A stretch of 64,000 bases of DNA, from the NCBI GenBank assembly GCA_001596135.1, contig CP014773.1:4898001-4962000 (forward strand), given 5' to 3'. The notes below the pieces were generated by a model. It saw only the letters and a list, made by a program, of their open reading frames with translations. It did no database searches and was not told the DNA's origin. This document shows, in pieces, positions 44,763-53,621 of this stretch. Position 1 is the first letter of the stretch. Each line of letters opens with the position of its first letter. Source of the stretch: Mucilaginibacter sp. PAMC 26640. GTDB lineage: Bacteria > Bacteroidota > Bacteroidia > Sphingobacteriales > Sphingobacteriaceae. Position numbers and translations under genes: made by a program.

Positions 44763-44804
44763 GATCAAAAAGCGGATTGCAGCTCGGCAACCCGCTTTTT
44801 GGTC
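44763..44804 (+). terminator. Intrinsic terminator after the SDR gene
   Basis: GATCAAAAAGCGG (44763-44775) pairs with CCGCTTTTTGGTC (44792-44804), one wobble, with T-rich sequence at the end of the stem and after it. It lies 39 bp after the SDR stop. Confidence 0.8.
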
Positions 44805-44850
44805 TTTCAAACTGTTAAAGAACTCCTATCTTGCCAAAAATATTAGTGAT

Positions 44851-45777
44851 ATGGATTTTGGCCGTGTACCTGCTGAAGAACTTAATTTTGTAGATTTCAC
44901 CCTTCCTCCCGATCCGGATTTTACGCTGGATACGCTGCGGTCTGCCCATACCACCAAACCACTACAGATACATTCCGGATGCGCCAAATGGGGGCGGAAG
45001 GAATGGGTGGGTAAGCTCTATCCGCCAAAAACCAAAGAGGCCAACTTCCTGAATGAGTATGTTAAACATTTTAACAGCATTGAACTCAATGCTACCTTTT
45101 ACAAAACTTACGGCCCGGAAACGATTGAAAAGTGGAAAGAAAAAACTGACAGTAATCCCAACTTTAAATTCTGCCCAAAATTCTCGCAAAGTATTAGTCA
45201 TTACCGCCGGTTAAAAAATGCCGACGAGATTACCACTAAATATTACGAAGGCATTATGGCCTTTGGTGATAAACTGGGTCCGCTCTTTTTGCAATTGAGC
45301 AATAACTATACACCTAAAAGTCTCCCGGAATTAACTGCCTACCTGGAAAAATTACCAACCGATGTGCCGGTCTATGTAGAATTGCGCCATAAAGACTGGT
45401 TTGCTGTGCCTAAAAATAAGGAGGCCGTTTTCAACTTATTTAAACGACTCAACATCGGCAGTATACTCACAGATGCCAGTGGAAGACGCGATTGCCTGCA
45501 TATGATGCTGCCTACCCCTCACGCCTTTATCCGCTTCGTAGGTAACAGCTTGCATACAACCGATTACACCCGTTGCGACGAATGGGTAGACCGTATTGTA
45601 AAGTGGAAAGAATTGGGGCTGCAATCAGTTTGGTTTTTTATCCATCAGCATAATGAGCGCTACAGCCCGGAACTTATCAATTATATCATTGACAAACTCA
45701 ACCAGCGTCTCGGTAGCAATATACCAAAGCCGTTGTTTATAAATAGAGATGAAGAGAAGTCCCAGAAACCTAAATAA
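44851..45777 (+). CDS. DUF72 (YecE-like) protein
   Basis: 308 aa. DUF72 pattern: IHSGCAKWGRKEWVGKLYP, HFNSIELNATFY, FKFCPKFSQSISH, GPLFLQLSNNYTPK and VYVELRHKDWF. A TIM-barrel-like fold is expected. The family is widespread and its biochemical role is not known. An N-terminal extension of ~45 residues precedes the usual start; MDFGRVPAEELNFVDF looks genuine because it continues without a later ATG in good context. Confidence 0.9.
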   Translation: MDFGRVPAEELNFVDFTLPPDPDFTLDTLRSAHTTKPLQIHSGCAKWGRKEWVGKLYPPKTKEANFLNEYVKHFNSIELNATFYKTYGPETIEKWKEKTDSNPNFKFCPKFSQSISHYRRLKNADEITTKYYEGIMAFGDKLGPLFLQLSNNYTPKSLPELTAYLEKLPTDVPVYVELRHKDWFAVPKNKEAVFNLFKRLNIGSILTDASGRRDCLHMMLPTPHAFIRFVGNSLHTTDYTRCDEWVDRIVKWKELGLQSVWFFIHQHNERYSPELINYIIDKLNQRLGSNIPKPLFINRDEEKSQKPK

Positions 45778-45918
45778 AGTTGTGTCATGGCGATGGGAAC
45801 GTACCATCGAGACATGTTTTAAAAGGTGCTGGCAGCAATAGTGCAGGACAGTAAAAACAGCTAGCAAGAGCGGATTAAGGATACCCTGATTAGAGACAAA
45901 GTAATTTAGTTAGATAAA

Positions 45919-46140
45919 CTACATATCCACGGCCCTGGTTCTGCTGCGTTTGATGTAGTTTCGGAAATCTAAAACGATACCGGCAAAAAAGTAAAATATC
46001 AGCGGAAAACCTACCGCCAGGAACGACGTATAAATAAAAAATAACCTGATTTTGGCGATAGAAACGTTGAAACGGTCGCCCAGGTAAGTGCAAACCCCAA
46101 AGGAGTAGCGCTCAAAAAAGGTAAGGATTCGCTGTAGCAT
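45919..46140 (-). CDS. PspC-domain small membrane protein
   Basis: 73 aa. RYSFGVCTYLGDRFNVSIAKIR followed by one long membrane helix (~35-58) is the PspC pattern found in Bacteroidota. PspC-type proteins modulate envelope-stress responses, but this short form has no known partner here. Its ATG is one base after the stop of the DUF2851 gene, so the two are cotranscribed, an arrangement seen commonly in this phylum. Confidence 0.85.
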   Translation of the reverse strand: MLQRILTFFERYSFGVCTYLGDRFNVSIAKIRLFFIYTSFLAVGFPLIFYFFAGIVLDFRNYIKRSRTRAVDM

Positions 46141-46141
46141 A

Positions 46142-47428
46142 TTAACCGGGTTTTAATATTTTAATTCCAACGCCGCACTGCAGGCATTTCTTATAATCGC
46201 AGTAGTTATTTTTGAGTTCCAGCAGCGCCTGCGATTCAAAAGCATTAATAATATTTACTCCTAAGGTAGCAAAATCTGTTGTAATGTGGTTATTTTCAGC
46301 AGGTATATTTTCTAAAAGTTTGAGGGCACGGCTGGTAAAATAATCCTGTTGCATATGTTTACCATAGCTAAACAGAAATACCGCAACCGTATTCAACAAC
46401 AAGTTATCAACAGAAGATTGCCCAAGTTGTTTTCCAACTGTGGGCGATTCTTTATCAAAACGATAATGGTTCTCCCAATAAGGATTCACCGTCACCTCTG
46501 TAAACAATGCCCTTAAAGCTTTCACTTCCTTTGTCTCCAATATTTTGGAAAACAGGTGGCTGCTCTGTATAGTTAAAGCCGCAAATTGCGCCAGCCTTAC
46601 CGTCGGGAAATTTTGTGGCCGCATCCGCAGAAACTTCCACAAGTGGTTTTCCACCGGCGTAAGGTTAAACTTTTTTCGCAGGTAATCATATTCGGCTTTT
46701 AAGCTGCGCGGATAATCATCTGCCGGCTCGCTGTTTAAAAAACCGGCCTGCCCAAACATAAGCGCCTCAATTTGCAGCGGATTGTTTTTATGCTTAGCCA
46801 GGATGTTTTGCGGCAGCGATTTAGCCAATAGTTCAAAAGGCAAAGCATTTGTTTTAAACCCAAAGTTAGCCGCTAAATATTGGTAGAATGTTTCTTCCCA
46901 GTCGCCGCGGTTTTTGATGAGGGCAGCGGTAACCCCTTCGGCGCGTTTTTCTAATCGCTCTACCAAGACCCGTGTTAGCCAGTTTTTCATCGTCAACGGG
47001 TCTACCCGCCTGATGCTCCCCTCGCAGGGTATGATCACCTGGTTGCCAAAAACAAGGTTATGATACCGCTGGTACAGCTCTGGGTTAACCCTTTCTTTCA
47101 ACTCTAGGGTAGGCAAACGGCGGCCGCTCAATAACGTCACCGGCGCATCGTCGCTATATACTACATGCAAGATCACGTTATCATAAGCATTGTTGGTAGT
47201 ATGGCCGTGGCGTTGCCAGTCAGAAGAGCTTAAATGCAGCTCGGCGTTTCCGGCCCAGGTGGTCTCCCCTATCCTGATCCGTGCATTCTGAAAATCGGGG
47301 CCGGCATGGGTGTTGTGCATCCCGGTGGAATAAATTTCTATTTCTTCACCTTCAGTAGTGCGCAGGTCCAGTCTGTCGAACAAGCGAAACTTCCAGATAT
47401 AATGTAATAGGTCTTCGGTGAAAAGCAT
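46142..47428 (-). CDS. DUF2851 family protein
   Basis: 428 aa started at the ATG at 47428; the longer frame adds 16 residues without family resemblance. MLFTEDLLHYIWKFRLFD, GMHNTHAGPDFQNARIRI, TWAGNAELHLSSSDW and the C-terminal cysteine cluster NNYCDYKKCLQC define DUF2851. Soluble, no signal. The Cys residues may bind metal. Function unknown, but its constant association with PspC suggests an envelope-linked role. Confidence 0.9.
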   Translation of the reverse strand: MLFTEDLLHYIWKFRLFDRLDLRTTEGEEIEIYSTGMHNTHAGPDFQNARIRIGETTWAGNAELHLSSSDWQRHGHTTNNAYDNVILHVVYSDDAPVTLLSGRRLPTLELKERVNPELYQRYHNLVFGNQVIIPCEGSIRRVDPLTMKNWLTRVLVERLEKRAEGVTAALIKNRGDWEETFYQYLAANFGFKTNALPFELLAKSLPQNILAKHKNNPLQIEALMFGQAGFLNSEPADDYPRSLKAEYDYLRKKFNLTPVENHLWKFLRMRPQNFPTVRLAQFAALTIQSSHLFSKILETKEVKALRALFTEVTVNPYWENHYRFDKESPTVGKQLGQSSVDNLLLNTVAVFLFSYGKHMQQDYFTSRALKLLENIPAENNHITTDFATLGVNIINAFESQALLELKNNYCDYKKCLQCGVGIKILKPG

Positions 47429-47584
47429 GATACAAGGTAGACAAATTGTTGGAGAACCTTTGGTGACCCTGTTCAAAAGATTTCACCGGTTTTTGAATGA
47501 AACTTGATGGAAGCATTTCATGATGACTACGCTATTCGTGCTCATTATTTTATACCTTGGCTTGTAAAATTTTTCTTCTTAAAA

Positions 47585-48901
47585 ATGCAAACTACTGCTT
47601 TACCTGCTACGCCCGTCACCACAGCTTCGCGCATTAAATCCATCATTGGCGGTTCGCTGGGTAATTTGGTGGAATGGTACGATTGGTATGTTTATTCGGC
47701 CTTTTCGCTTTATTTTGCCGGCTCTTTTTTCCCCTCGGCCAATAAAACAGCCGAATTGTTAAATGCGGCAGGTGTATTTGCTATCGGCTTTCTGATGCGC
47801 CCCCTTGGCGGCTGGCTCATGGGAACTTTCGCAGATAAAAAAGGACGCAAGGCAGCACTGACTTATTCTGTGCTGCTCATGAGTGCAGGCTCACTGATCA
47901 TAGCCATAACCCCGGATTTTAAGCACATAGGCATCGCAGCACCTATATTATTGGTTTTTGCGCGCATCATCCAGGGCTTAAGTGTTGGCGGTGAATACGG
48001 AACCAGTGCAACTTACCTCAGCGAAATGGCCGAAAAAAAGCATCGCGGCTTTTATTCCAGTTTTCAATATGTAACACTCATCATGGGGCAGTTACTGGCT
48101 TTAGGGGTATTGGTATTACTGCAACGGGTATTTTTAACCGATGAGCAGCTAAAACTTTGGGGCTGGCGAATCCCGTTTGCGATTGGTGGGGCATTGGCCA
48201 TCATTACCATGTACCTGCGGCGCAGCCTGCACGAGCCTGCTAATTTTACCAGTAAAGAGAATAAGGCTAACCAAAGCCGGGGTACCATCAAAGCATTATT
48301 ACAGCACCCCAAAGCTGTGGCAACCGTAATCGGCCTTACGGTAGGCGGAACGGTGGCTTTTTATACCTTCACAACCTATATGCAAAAGTTCCTGGTGAAC
48401 ACCAGCGGTTTCAGCAAAAACACGGCTACGCTCATCTCTACTTTTACGCTGTTTATTTTTATGCTGCTGCAACCGCTTTATGGTTTGCTGTCTGATAAAA
48501 TTGGCCGCAAACCTTTGCTAAATGCATTCGGTATTTTGGGTACACTAACCACCGTACCCATCATGATCGCACTCAGCCATACTAAAAATGAATACGTAGC
48601 TTTCGGGCTCATTATGCTGGCTCTGCTCATTGTCAGCAATTATACCTCTATCAACGCTGTGGTTAAAGCCGAGCTTTTCCCGGCGCATATCCGCGCACTG
48701 GGTGTTGGTTTCCCCTATGCCGTTGCTGTATCTGCTTTTGGCGGTTCAGCAGAATACATTGCCCTGCTGTTTAAAAATGCCGGTCACCAGGAATGGTTCT
48801 ACTGGTATGTAACAGCTTGTATAGTGGCATCACTCGTGGTGTACATCAGCATGAATGATACGAAGAAGCATTCGAGGATTGAAGAGGAAAGTCCCGAATA
48901 G
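47585..48901 (+). CDS. MHS-family MFS transporter (KgtP/ProP-like)
   Basis: 438 aa started at the ATG at 47585; upstream in-frame codons to 47504 lack a membrane or family pattern. Twelve membrane helices. The motif GNLVEWYDWYVYSAFSLYF in helix 1, GTFADKKGRKAALTYS in the 2-3 loop and VGGEYGTSATYLSEMA are typical of the metabolite:H+ symporter group (alpha-ketoglutarate, citrate or proline/betaine). Closest by appearance to KgtP, but the substrate cannot be fixed. It is divergent from DUF2851. Confidence 0.9.
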   Translation: MQTTALPATPVTTASRIKSIIGGSLGNLVEWYDWYVYSAFSLYFAGSFFPSANKTAELLNAAGVFAIGFLMRPLGGWLMGTFADKKGRKAALTYSVLLMSAGSLIIAITPDFKHIGIAAPILLVFARIIQGLSVGGEYGTSATYLSEMAEKKHRGFYSSFQYVTLIMGQLLALGVLVLLQRVFLTDEQLKLWGWRIPFAIGGALAIITMYLRRSLHEPANFTSKENKANQSRGTIKALLQHPKAVATVIGLTVGGTVAFYTFTTYMQKFLVNTSGFSKNTATLISTFTLFIFMLLQPLYGLLSDKIGRKPLLNAFGILGTLTTVPIMIALSHTKNEYVAFGLIMLALLIVSNYTSINAVVKAELFPAHIRALGVGFPYAVAVSAFGGSAEYIALLFKNAGHQEWFYWYVTACIVASLVVYISMNDTKKHSRIEEESPE

Positions 48902-48983
48902 TAAGATCACTTACCCCCTACCGGCACGGATAGCTAACACATAAATATCTTGGTTGAAAGAACTTGAGAGAAATGTCCCATTT

Positions 48984-49673
48984 TTATTTTGCAACAAGGC
49001 CCGATATTACATTGATACTTAAAGCTACAATTGCTGTATTAAACGCAAAAGAGATCAACCCATGTGCCCAGGCAATGCGGCGGATCCGTTTGGAGGAGAT
49101 TTCGACATCAGACACTTGGAACGTCATCCCCAGTACGAAGGAGAAATATACAAAGTCCAGATAGTCGGGCTCTTTATCATCACCGGGGAATTCAAGACCG
49201 CCAACCGGGTTACCCTTGCCCTCATCTACGCTGTAATATAAGTGGGCGTAACGCATGGTGTAAACCGTATGCACCAGCCACCAGGAAACAATAACAGCCC
49301 CCATCGACAGGAATACATAAGCCGCCACTTGTTCTTCCGACTGGCCCTTTGATGACTTCAACAGCAGGAATATGGCCAGCAGGCTCACCAGGGAGGCCGT
49401 TGTGACGAATAAAAAAATAAGATAACGGCTACTATCTTCCAATCTGGCAATTTTGCGGATCTCTTTAGGGTGCGCCCAGATAATAATAGCCCAATTTAAT
49501 ATAATGATCGTTAGCGCAAATGCTATCCAGGTTATTAATGCAATAGCCGGTACCGATGATAAGTGCCTGCTGAATAAAAATGCAACGGCACCTGCAAACA
49601 GGGCAATGTACACCCGGTAATGGGCGTCCATACGGAAGAAAAAATTCTTTCTGGGTTCTTTGAGGGGGGCCAT
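48984..49673 (-). CDS. DUF1345 membrane protein
   Basis: 229 aa started at the ATG at 49673. Five or six membrane helices. DYLDFVYFSFVLGMTFQVSD and the closing HGLISFAFNTAIVALSINV are DUF1345 hallmarks. Function unknown. It converges with the transporter gene. Confidence 0.88.
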   Translation of the reverse strand: MAPLKEPRKNFFFRMDAHYRVYIALFAGAVAFLFSRHLSSVPAIALITWIAFALTIIILNWAIIIWAHPKEIRKIARLEDSSRYLIFLFVTTASLVSLLAIFLLLKSSKGQSEEQVAAYVFLSMGAVIVSWWLVHTVYTMRYAHLYYSVDEGKGNPVGGLEFPGDDKEPDYLDFVYFSFVLGMTFQVSDVEISSKRIRRIAWAHGLISFAFNTAIVALSINVISGLVAK

Positions 49674-49776
49674 AGTTGGGTCCGTAGTAGATAGGCCACA
49701 GACCATGGCAATTTACGGGAAGATTTCAAATTCCAATAATTTATTGTCGGACTTTGTATGGCGATGGTATTTGGAC

Positions 49777-49980
49777 TTAAAAATCCTCCTCCACAATCTC
49801 AGCCACGCGCCCTACCTGCCCATCTTCCAGGCGCACTTTGATGCCGCGGGAATGAAACGCGGAACTGGTAAGCAGATCCTTTACAATGCCACGGGTAAGT
49901 TTGCCGCTGCGCTGATCTTTCTTAAGTATAATTTCAACCTCCAGACCGGGGTATATATCTGCTCTGTTTTGTCCGTTCAT
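49777..49980 (-). CDS. YwbE family protein
   Basis: 67 aa. GLEVEIILKKDQRSGKLTRG, IVKDLLTSSAFHSRGIKV and RLEDGQVGRVAEI match the YwbE family (DUF2196) along its whole length. Soluble, small beta-barrel likely. Function unknown. It lies downstream of argH on the same strand, separated by a short-repeat region. Confidence 0.92.
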   Translation of the reverse strand: MNGQNRADIYPGLEVEIILKKDQRSGKLTRGIVKDLLTSSAFHSRGIKVRLEDGQVGRVAEIVEEDF

Positions 49981-49987
49981 GATTTTT

Positions 49988-50073
49988 AAAGTCCGAAAGT
50001 CCGGGAAGACCGAAAGTCCGGAAGATTTTGCAGGGTTATTAAAAGCGTTCGTTCGGACTTTCCGACTTGCCGA
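49988..50073. repeat. Short repeats based on GAAAGTCCG
   Basis: CCGAAAGTCCGG occurs at 49993-50004 and 50010-50021. The inverse CGGACTTTC lies at 50054-50062, inside the last codons of argH. Inverted copies could form a hairpin at the 3' end of argH. A further GTCGGACTTT is at 49746-49755. Confidence 0.7.
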
Positions 50074-51400
50074 TTAAAATCTCTATCGCCTTCTCTACCT
50101 TTTCAAACCCGAAACTTCCAATCACTTTACTCATGGCAGCACAGATCTGCTCATTTTGGAGGTTGCCGATGCTTCCTTCATGAGTGTGGTGGATGTTGTG
50201 ATCCGGGTTAAAGTCGCCTTGCTCTATTGCCAGGCCTACTTGTTTGTATGCATCGCGGAATGGGGTGCCATTAAGCACTGCCCTGTTTACTTCTTCCACG
50301 CTGAAAAGGTAGGCGTATTTGGGGTCAGCCAGAATATTGGTATTTACTTTAATATTTTGCAGCATAAAGGTGGCCATATGCAGGCAATCCAACAGGTCGG
50401 CAAAAGCCGGGAACAATAACTCTTTCAATAGCTGCAGTTCGCGGTGATAACCCGACGGCAGATTGGTCGTCATCATGGCTATATCGTTTGGCAGGGCCTG
50501 CAGGCGGTTGCATTTACCGCGCATAATTTCCCATACATCCGGGTTTTTTTTATGCGGCATAATGCTGCTGCCGGTAGTAAGGTTTTCGGGGTAGCTTACA
50601 AAAGCAAAATTCTGGCTCAGGTACAGGCACTGATCCATTGCCATTTTAGCCATAGTTGCCGCCACCGAAGAGAGTGCCTGGGCAATGATCCGCTCGGTTT
50701 TTCCACGCCCCATCTGGGCATAAACTACGTTGTAATTCAGGCTTTCGAAGCCCAAAAGTTGTGTCGTCATGGTACGGTTGAGCGGAAACGATGAGCCGTA
50801 ACCCGCAGCAGAGCCTAGTGGGTTTTTATTGGTGATCTTCCAGGCAGCTAAAACCATCTCGAGGTCATCGGCAAGGCTCTCGGCATACGCACCAAACCAC
50901 AGGCCGAAAGAGGAGGGCATAGCTACCTGCAAATGCGTATATCCCGGCAATAATACCTCTTTGTGCTGTTCGCTTAGCGAGATCAGTTGTTTAAACAGTA
51001 TTTCCACCTCCTCAACAACTTCTTTTAATTTGTGGCGGAAGAAAAGTTTCAGATCAACCAGCACCTGATCATTCCGGGAACGGCCGCTGTGGATCTTTTT
51101 GCCGGCATCACCAATCCGCTGGGTGAGCAGCATCTCTACCTGCGAGTGCACATCCTCTACCCCATCCTCGATAACAAAATTATTATTTTGTATATCGGCA
51201 TAAATGGCCTTCAATTCCTGTTGAACCAACTCCAGGTCGTCAGCGCTCATCAAGCCAATGCTTTGCAGCATAGTGGTGTGGGCAAGGGAACCCAGCACAT
51301 CAAAAGCGGCCATCTCACGATCAAGCTCGCGGTCGCGGCCTACCGTAAAGGTTTCTACCAGTTGATTTACGTTGGTGGTTTTTTGCCAAAGCTTGCTCAT
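50039..51400 (-). CDS. argH: Argininosuccinate lyase
   Basis: 453 aa. The fumarase/aspartase-superfamily signature GSSIMPHKKNP is intact, with VEDVHSQVEMLL, HSGRSRNDQV and GYTHLQVAMP. It splits argininosuccinate to arginine and fumarate, the last step of arginine synthesis. The C-terminus (GKSESPNERF) runs into the short-repeat region. An argE-like gene lies upstream on the same strand across a broken acetyltransferase; argG, argC, argB and argD are not in the window. Confidence 0.96.
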   Translation of the reverse strand: MSKLWQKTTNVNQLVETFTVGRDRELDREMAAFDVLGSLAHTTMLQSIGLMSADDLELVQQELKAIYADIQNNNFVIEDGVEDVHSQVEMLLTQRIGDAGKKIHSGRSRNDQVLVDLKLFFRHKLKEVVEEVEILFKQLISLSEQHKEVLLPGYTHLQVAMPSSFGLWFGAYAESLADDLEMVLAAWKITNKNPLGSAAGYGSSFPLNRTMTTQLLGFESLNYNVVYAQMGRGKTERIIAQALSSVAATMAKMAMDQCLYLSQNFAFVSYPENLTTGSSIMPHKKNPDVWEIMRGKCNRLQALPNDIAMMTTNLPSGYHRELQLLKELLFPAFADLLDCLHMATFMLQNIKVNTNILADPKYAYLFSVEEVNRAVLNGTPFRDAYKQVGLAIEQGDFNPDHNIHHTHEGSIGNLQNEQICAAMSKVIGSFGFEKVEKAIEILIGKSESPNERF

Positions 51401-51457
51401 GCTGCAAATATAAATTAAATGGGGTTTGTTGGCAAGCTGGCTTGCACCGGAGCGATA

Positions 51458-51989
51458 TTAATCCAGATCGGGGTTATCTAAACTGTAAATAACATACCCG
51501 TTCGCGTCCCCAGGGTTGGGCGCCTGATAGAAGTTGAATTTTTTAAGCAAAATTACTGATCGGGTGTTGTGTGATTTCACCTCAGCAATTACTTTCTTTA
51601 ACTGAAGTGTATTGAAACCGAAGGCTAATAACCCGCTGCAATGCCTCGTACATAACACTTTGCCCCTGGTGAGCAGGCATTAATTCATACCCTATCTCTA
51701 CAACATCGCTTTCTCTATCAATATTTTAAAACAGTATCGTACCAAGTAATTTTGACTGGTTTTTAGAGCTGATCACCCAGAAGAAACCGTCGCCACGTTC
51801 CTGCAGATTAATAATTTTATTAATGTGGGCGATGGCATCGCTAATATGGGTAGCTGTTGGCCGGTCTATCAATTTACTAGTTTCCCCATCCGATCTCAGC
51901 ACGAAGATCTCATCGGCATCCTGCAAGGTTAGCTGCCTTAAAACAAACCTTTCGGTTTCCAAAGAGGTAAACCCAACGTTGTTCAACAT
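51458..51989 (-). pseudogene. GNAT acetyltransferase pseudogene
   Basis: Two minus-strand pieces make one RimJ-like GNAT protein. The N-terminal part (51989-51726) reads SLETERFVLRQLTLQDADEI to LLGTILF and then hits TAA. The same frame continues past the stop as NIDRESDVVEIGYELMPAHQ and EALQRVIS. A +1 shift near 51630 is needed to enter AFGFNTLQLKKVIAEVKSHN and LLKKFNFYQ. A stop plus a frameshift argue for true decay rather than one sequencing error. It lies between argE and argH. Confidence 0.85.
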
Positions 51990-51993
51990 AGTA

Positions 51994-53061
51994 CTATCTG
52001 ACTACTTTTTCCAACATCTCGATATACAACGCTATCCCCTTGCCTATTTCATCCACGTAAATAAACTCATCGGCCATGTGGGAACGTGCCGAATCGCCGG
52101 GACCAATTTTGATGGACTGTATATCTAACAGCGACTGATCTGAAGTGGTTGGTGAGCCGTACGGCGTTCTGCCAAGGCCGATACCTGCCTGTACAAATGG
52201 GTGGTTTTTATCTATCGATGATGGTTTTAATCTTATTGATCGCGCCGTTACTTCACAGCTTACGTGCTGGCGGATAATCTCCAGAACCTCTTCATTGCGG
52301 TAAGCATCTGTTACGCGCACATCAACCGTAAACACACAGGTAGCGGGTACCACATTATGCTGAGAGCCAGCGTTAATAATCGTAACGGACATTTTTATCG
52401 GGCCAAAAACTTCAGATTCTTTGGGGAACTTAAAATTACGGAACCACTCGATATCTGCCAATGCCTTATAGATAGCGTTCTCCCCTTCTTCACGTGCGGC
52501 GTGGCCCGCTTTGCCATATGCAGTGCAATCCAGCACCATCAGTCCGCGTTCTGCAACAGCAAGGTCCATCAGGGTGGGCTCGCCTACTATGCCAAAATCA
52601 AGCTGACCAAGTTCGGGAATAATGAGCTCCAGGCCATTTACGCCTGAGATCTCTTCTTCGGCAGTGGTGGCGAGGCAAAAGTTATATTTTAGCCCCTGCT
52701 GCTCAAAATAATACAGAAATACCGAGATAAGTGATACCAAACATCCGCCTGCGTCATTACTGCCCAAGCCGAAAAGTTTATCGTCTTCAATTTTGGCATC
52801 GTATGGGTCGCGGGTGTACCCGGAATTGGGCTTTACAGTATCATGGTGCGAATTGAGTAATATAGTTGGTTTGGCTGCATCAAAATACTTATTCCAGGCC
52901 CAGATGTTGTTGAGCTTGCGGTGTGTAATTACGCTGTGCTGCTGCAAAACCCGCTCTATCAGATCGGCTGTGCGGTCTTCTTCTTTACTAAAAGATGGTA
53001 TTGAAATTAATTGCTGAAGCAGTGTTACCGCCTGTTGCTGCAAAGCTGTTATATCGGCCAT
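51994..53061 (-). CDS. argE: M20 metallo-deacylase, probable ArgE
   Basis: 355 aa. Zinc ligands and catalytic acid of the M20 family are visible: H72-x-D74 in SHHDTV, D103 in GSNDAGG, E135-E136 in TAEEEISG, then GEPT and the dimerisation domain (~155-265). Gene context with argH supports N-acetylornithine (or N-succinylornithine, used by some Bacteroidetes) deacylation in arginine synthesis. DapE is the main alternative. The GNAT pseudogene starts 4 bp after its stop. Confidence 0.82.
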   Translation of the reverse strand: MADITALQQQAVTLLQQLISIPSFSKEEDRTADLIERVLQQHSVITHRKLNNIWAWNKYFDAAKPTILLNSHHDTVKPNSGYTRDPYDAKIEDDKLFGLGSNDAGGCLVSLISVFLYYFEQQGLKYNFCLATTAEEEISGVNGLELIIPELGQLDFGIVGEPTLMDLAVAERGLMVLDCTAYGKAGHAAREEGENAIYKALADIEWFRNFKFPKESEVFGPIKMSVTIINAGSQHNVVPATCVFTVDVRVTDAYRNEEVLEIIRQHVSCEVTARSIRLKPSSIDKNHPFVQAGIGLGRTPYGSPTTSDQSLLDIQSIKIGPGDSARSHMADEFIYVDEIGKGIALYIEMLEKVVR

Positions 53062-53157
53062 AGGTAATGGTGAAAGTATCCGGTGATGAGGCGGTAAAAT
53101 TAGCTTATTTTCTCAAAGGCAGCAATGTTGAAAAAAACCCGAAAATTTATTCTGCGG

Positions 53158-53511
53158 TTATTTAGATACGGCCGCATCAATGGTACTTAAAATATCCAGC
53201 CGGTTGGCGATGATCTCCAGGCGGTATCTTTTTATCCGCTGCTCATCTACAAAGGAGGTAGTTTGAATTTTTCCCTCTATGTACAACGTTTGCCCTTCAA
53301 CTATCGACAGCGATTCCTGCGTAATGAGTTTTTCAGAAGCTTTGATGTGGTGATATTCTTGGTGCTCTATCTGGTCGTACCCCTTTTTAATGTATTCTGT
53401 AGTGATCAGATCAAAGCACAGGAACTCCTGGTTCCGATCTGTCACATTCAGGAACGGCCCGCTGGTGGTCCCCATTAATATCACCTTGTTAATACCTGTA
53501 TTGCTAAGCAT
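53158..53511 (-). CDS. ssb: Single-stranded DNA-binding protein
   Basis: 117 aa started at the ATG at 53511; the longer frame to 53580 adds 23 residues without family resemblance. GINKVILMGTTSGPF is the usual SSB start, with LIEGKIQTTSFVDEQ-like sequence (VEGQTLYIEGKIQ) completing the OB fold. It lacks the long acidic-tipped tail and probably is a short accessory SSB. The chromosomal replication SSB may be elsewhere. Confidence 0.85.
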   Translation of the reverse strand: MLSNTGINKVILMGTTSGPFLNVTDRNQEFLCFDLITTEYIKKGYDQIEHQEYHHIKASEKLITQESLSIVEGQTLYIEGKIQTTSFVDEQRIKRYRLEIIANRLDILSTIDAAVSK

Positions 53512-53621
53512 AGGATTTTTTTTAATCACCCTGATTACACCCAAATTTTTGAAGCTACTTCGGGAGGTGACTTTTATCAAATATAGGGATATAGTTACAC
53601 CTAATAGTTGTAAAAATCGCT

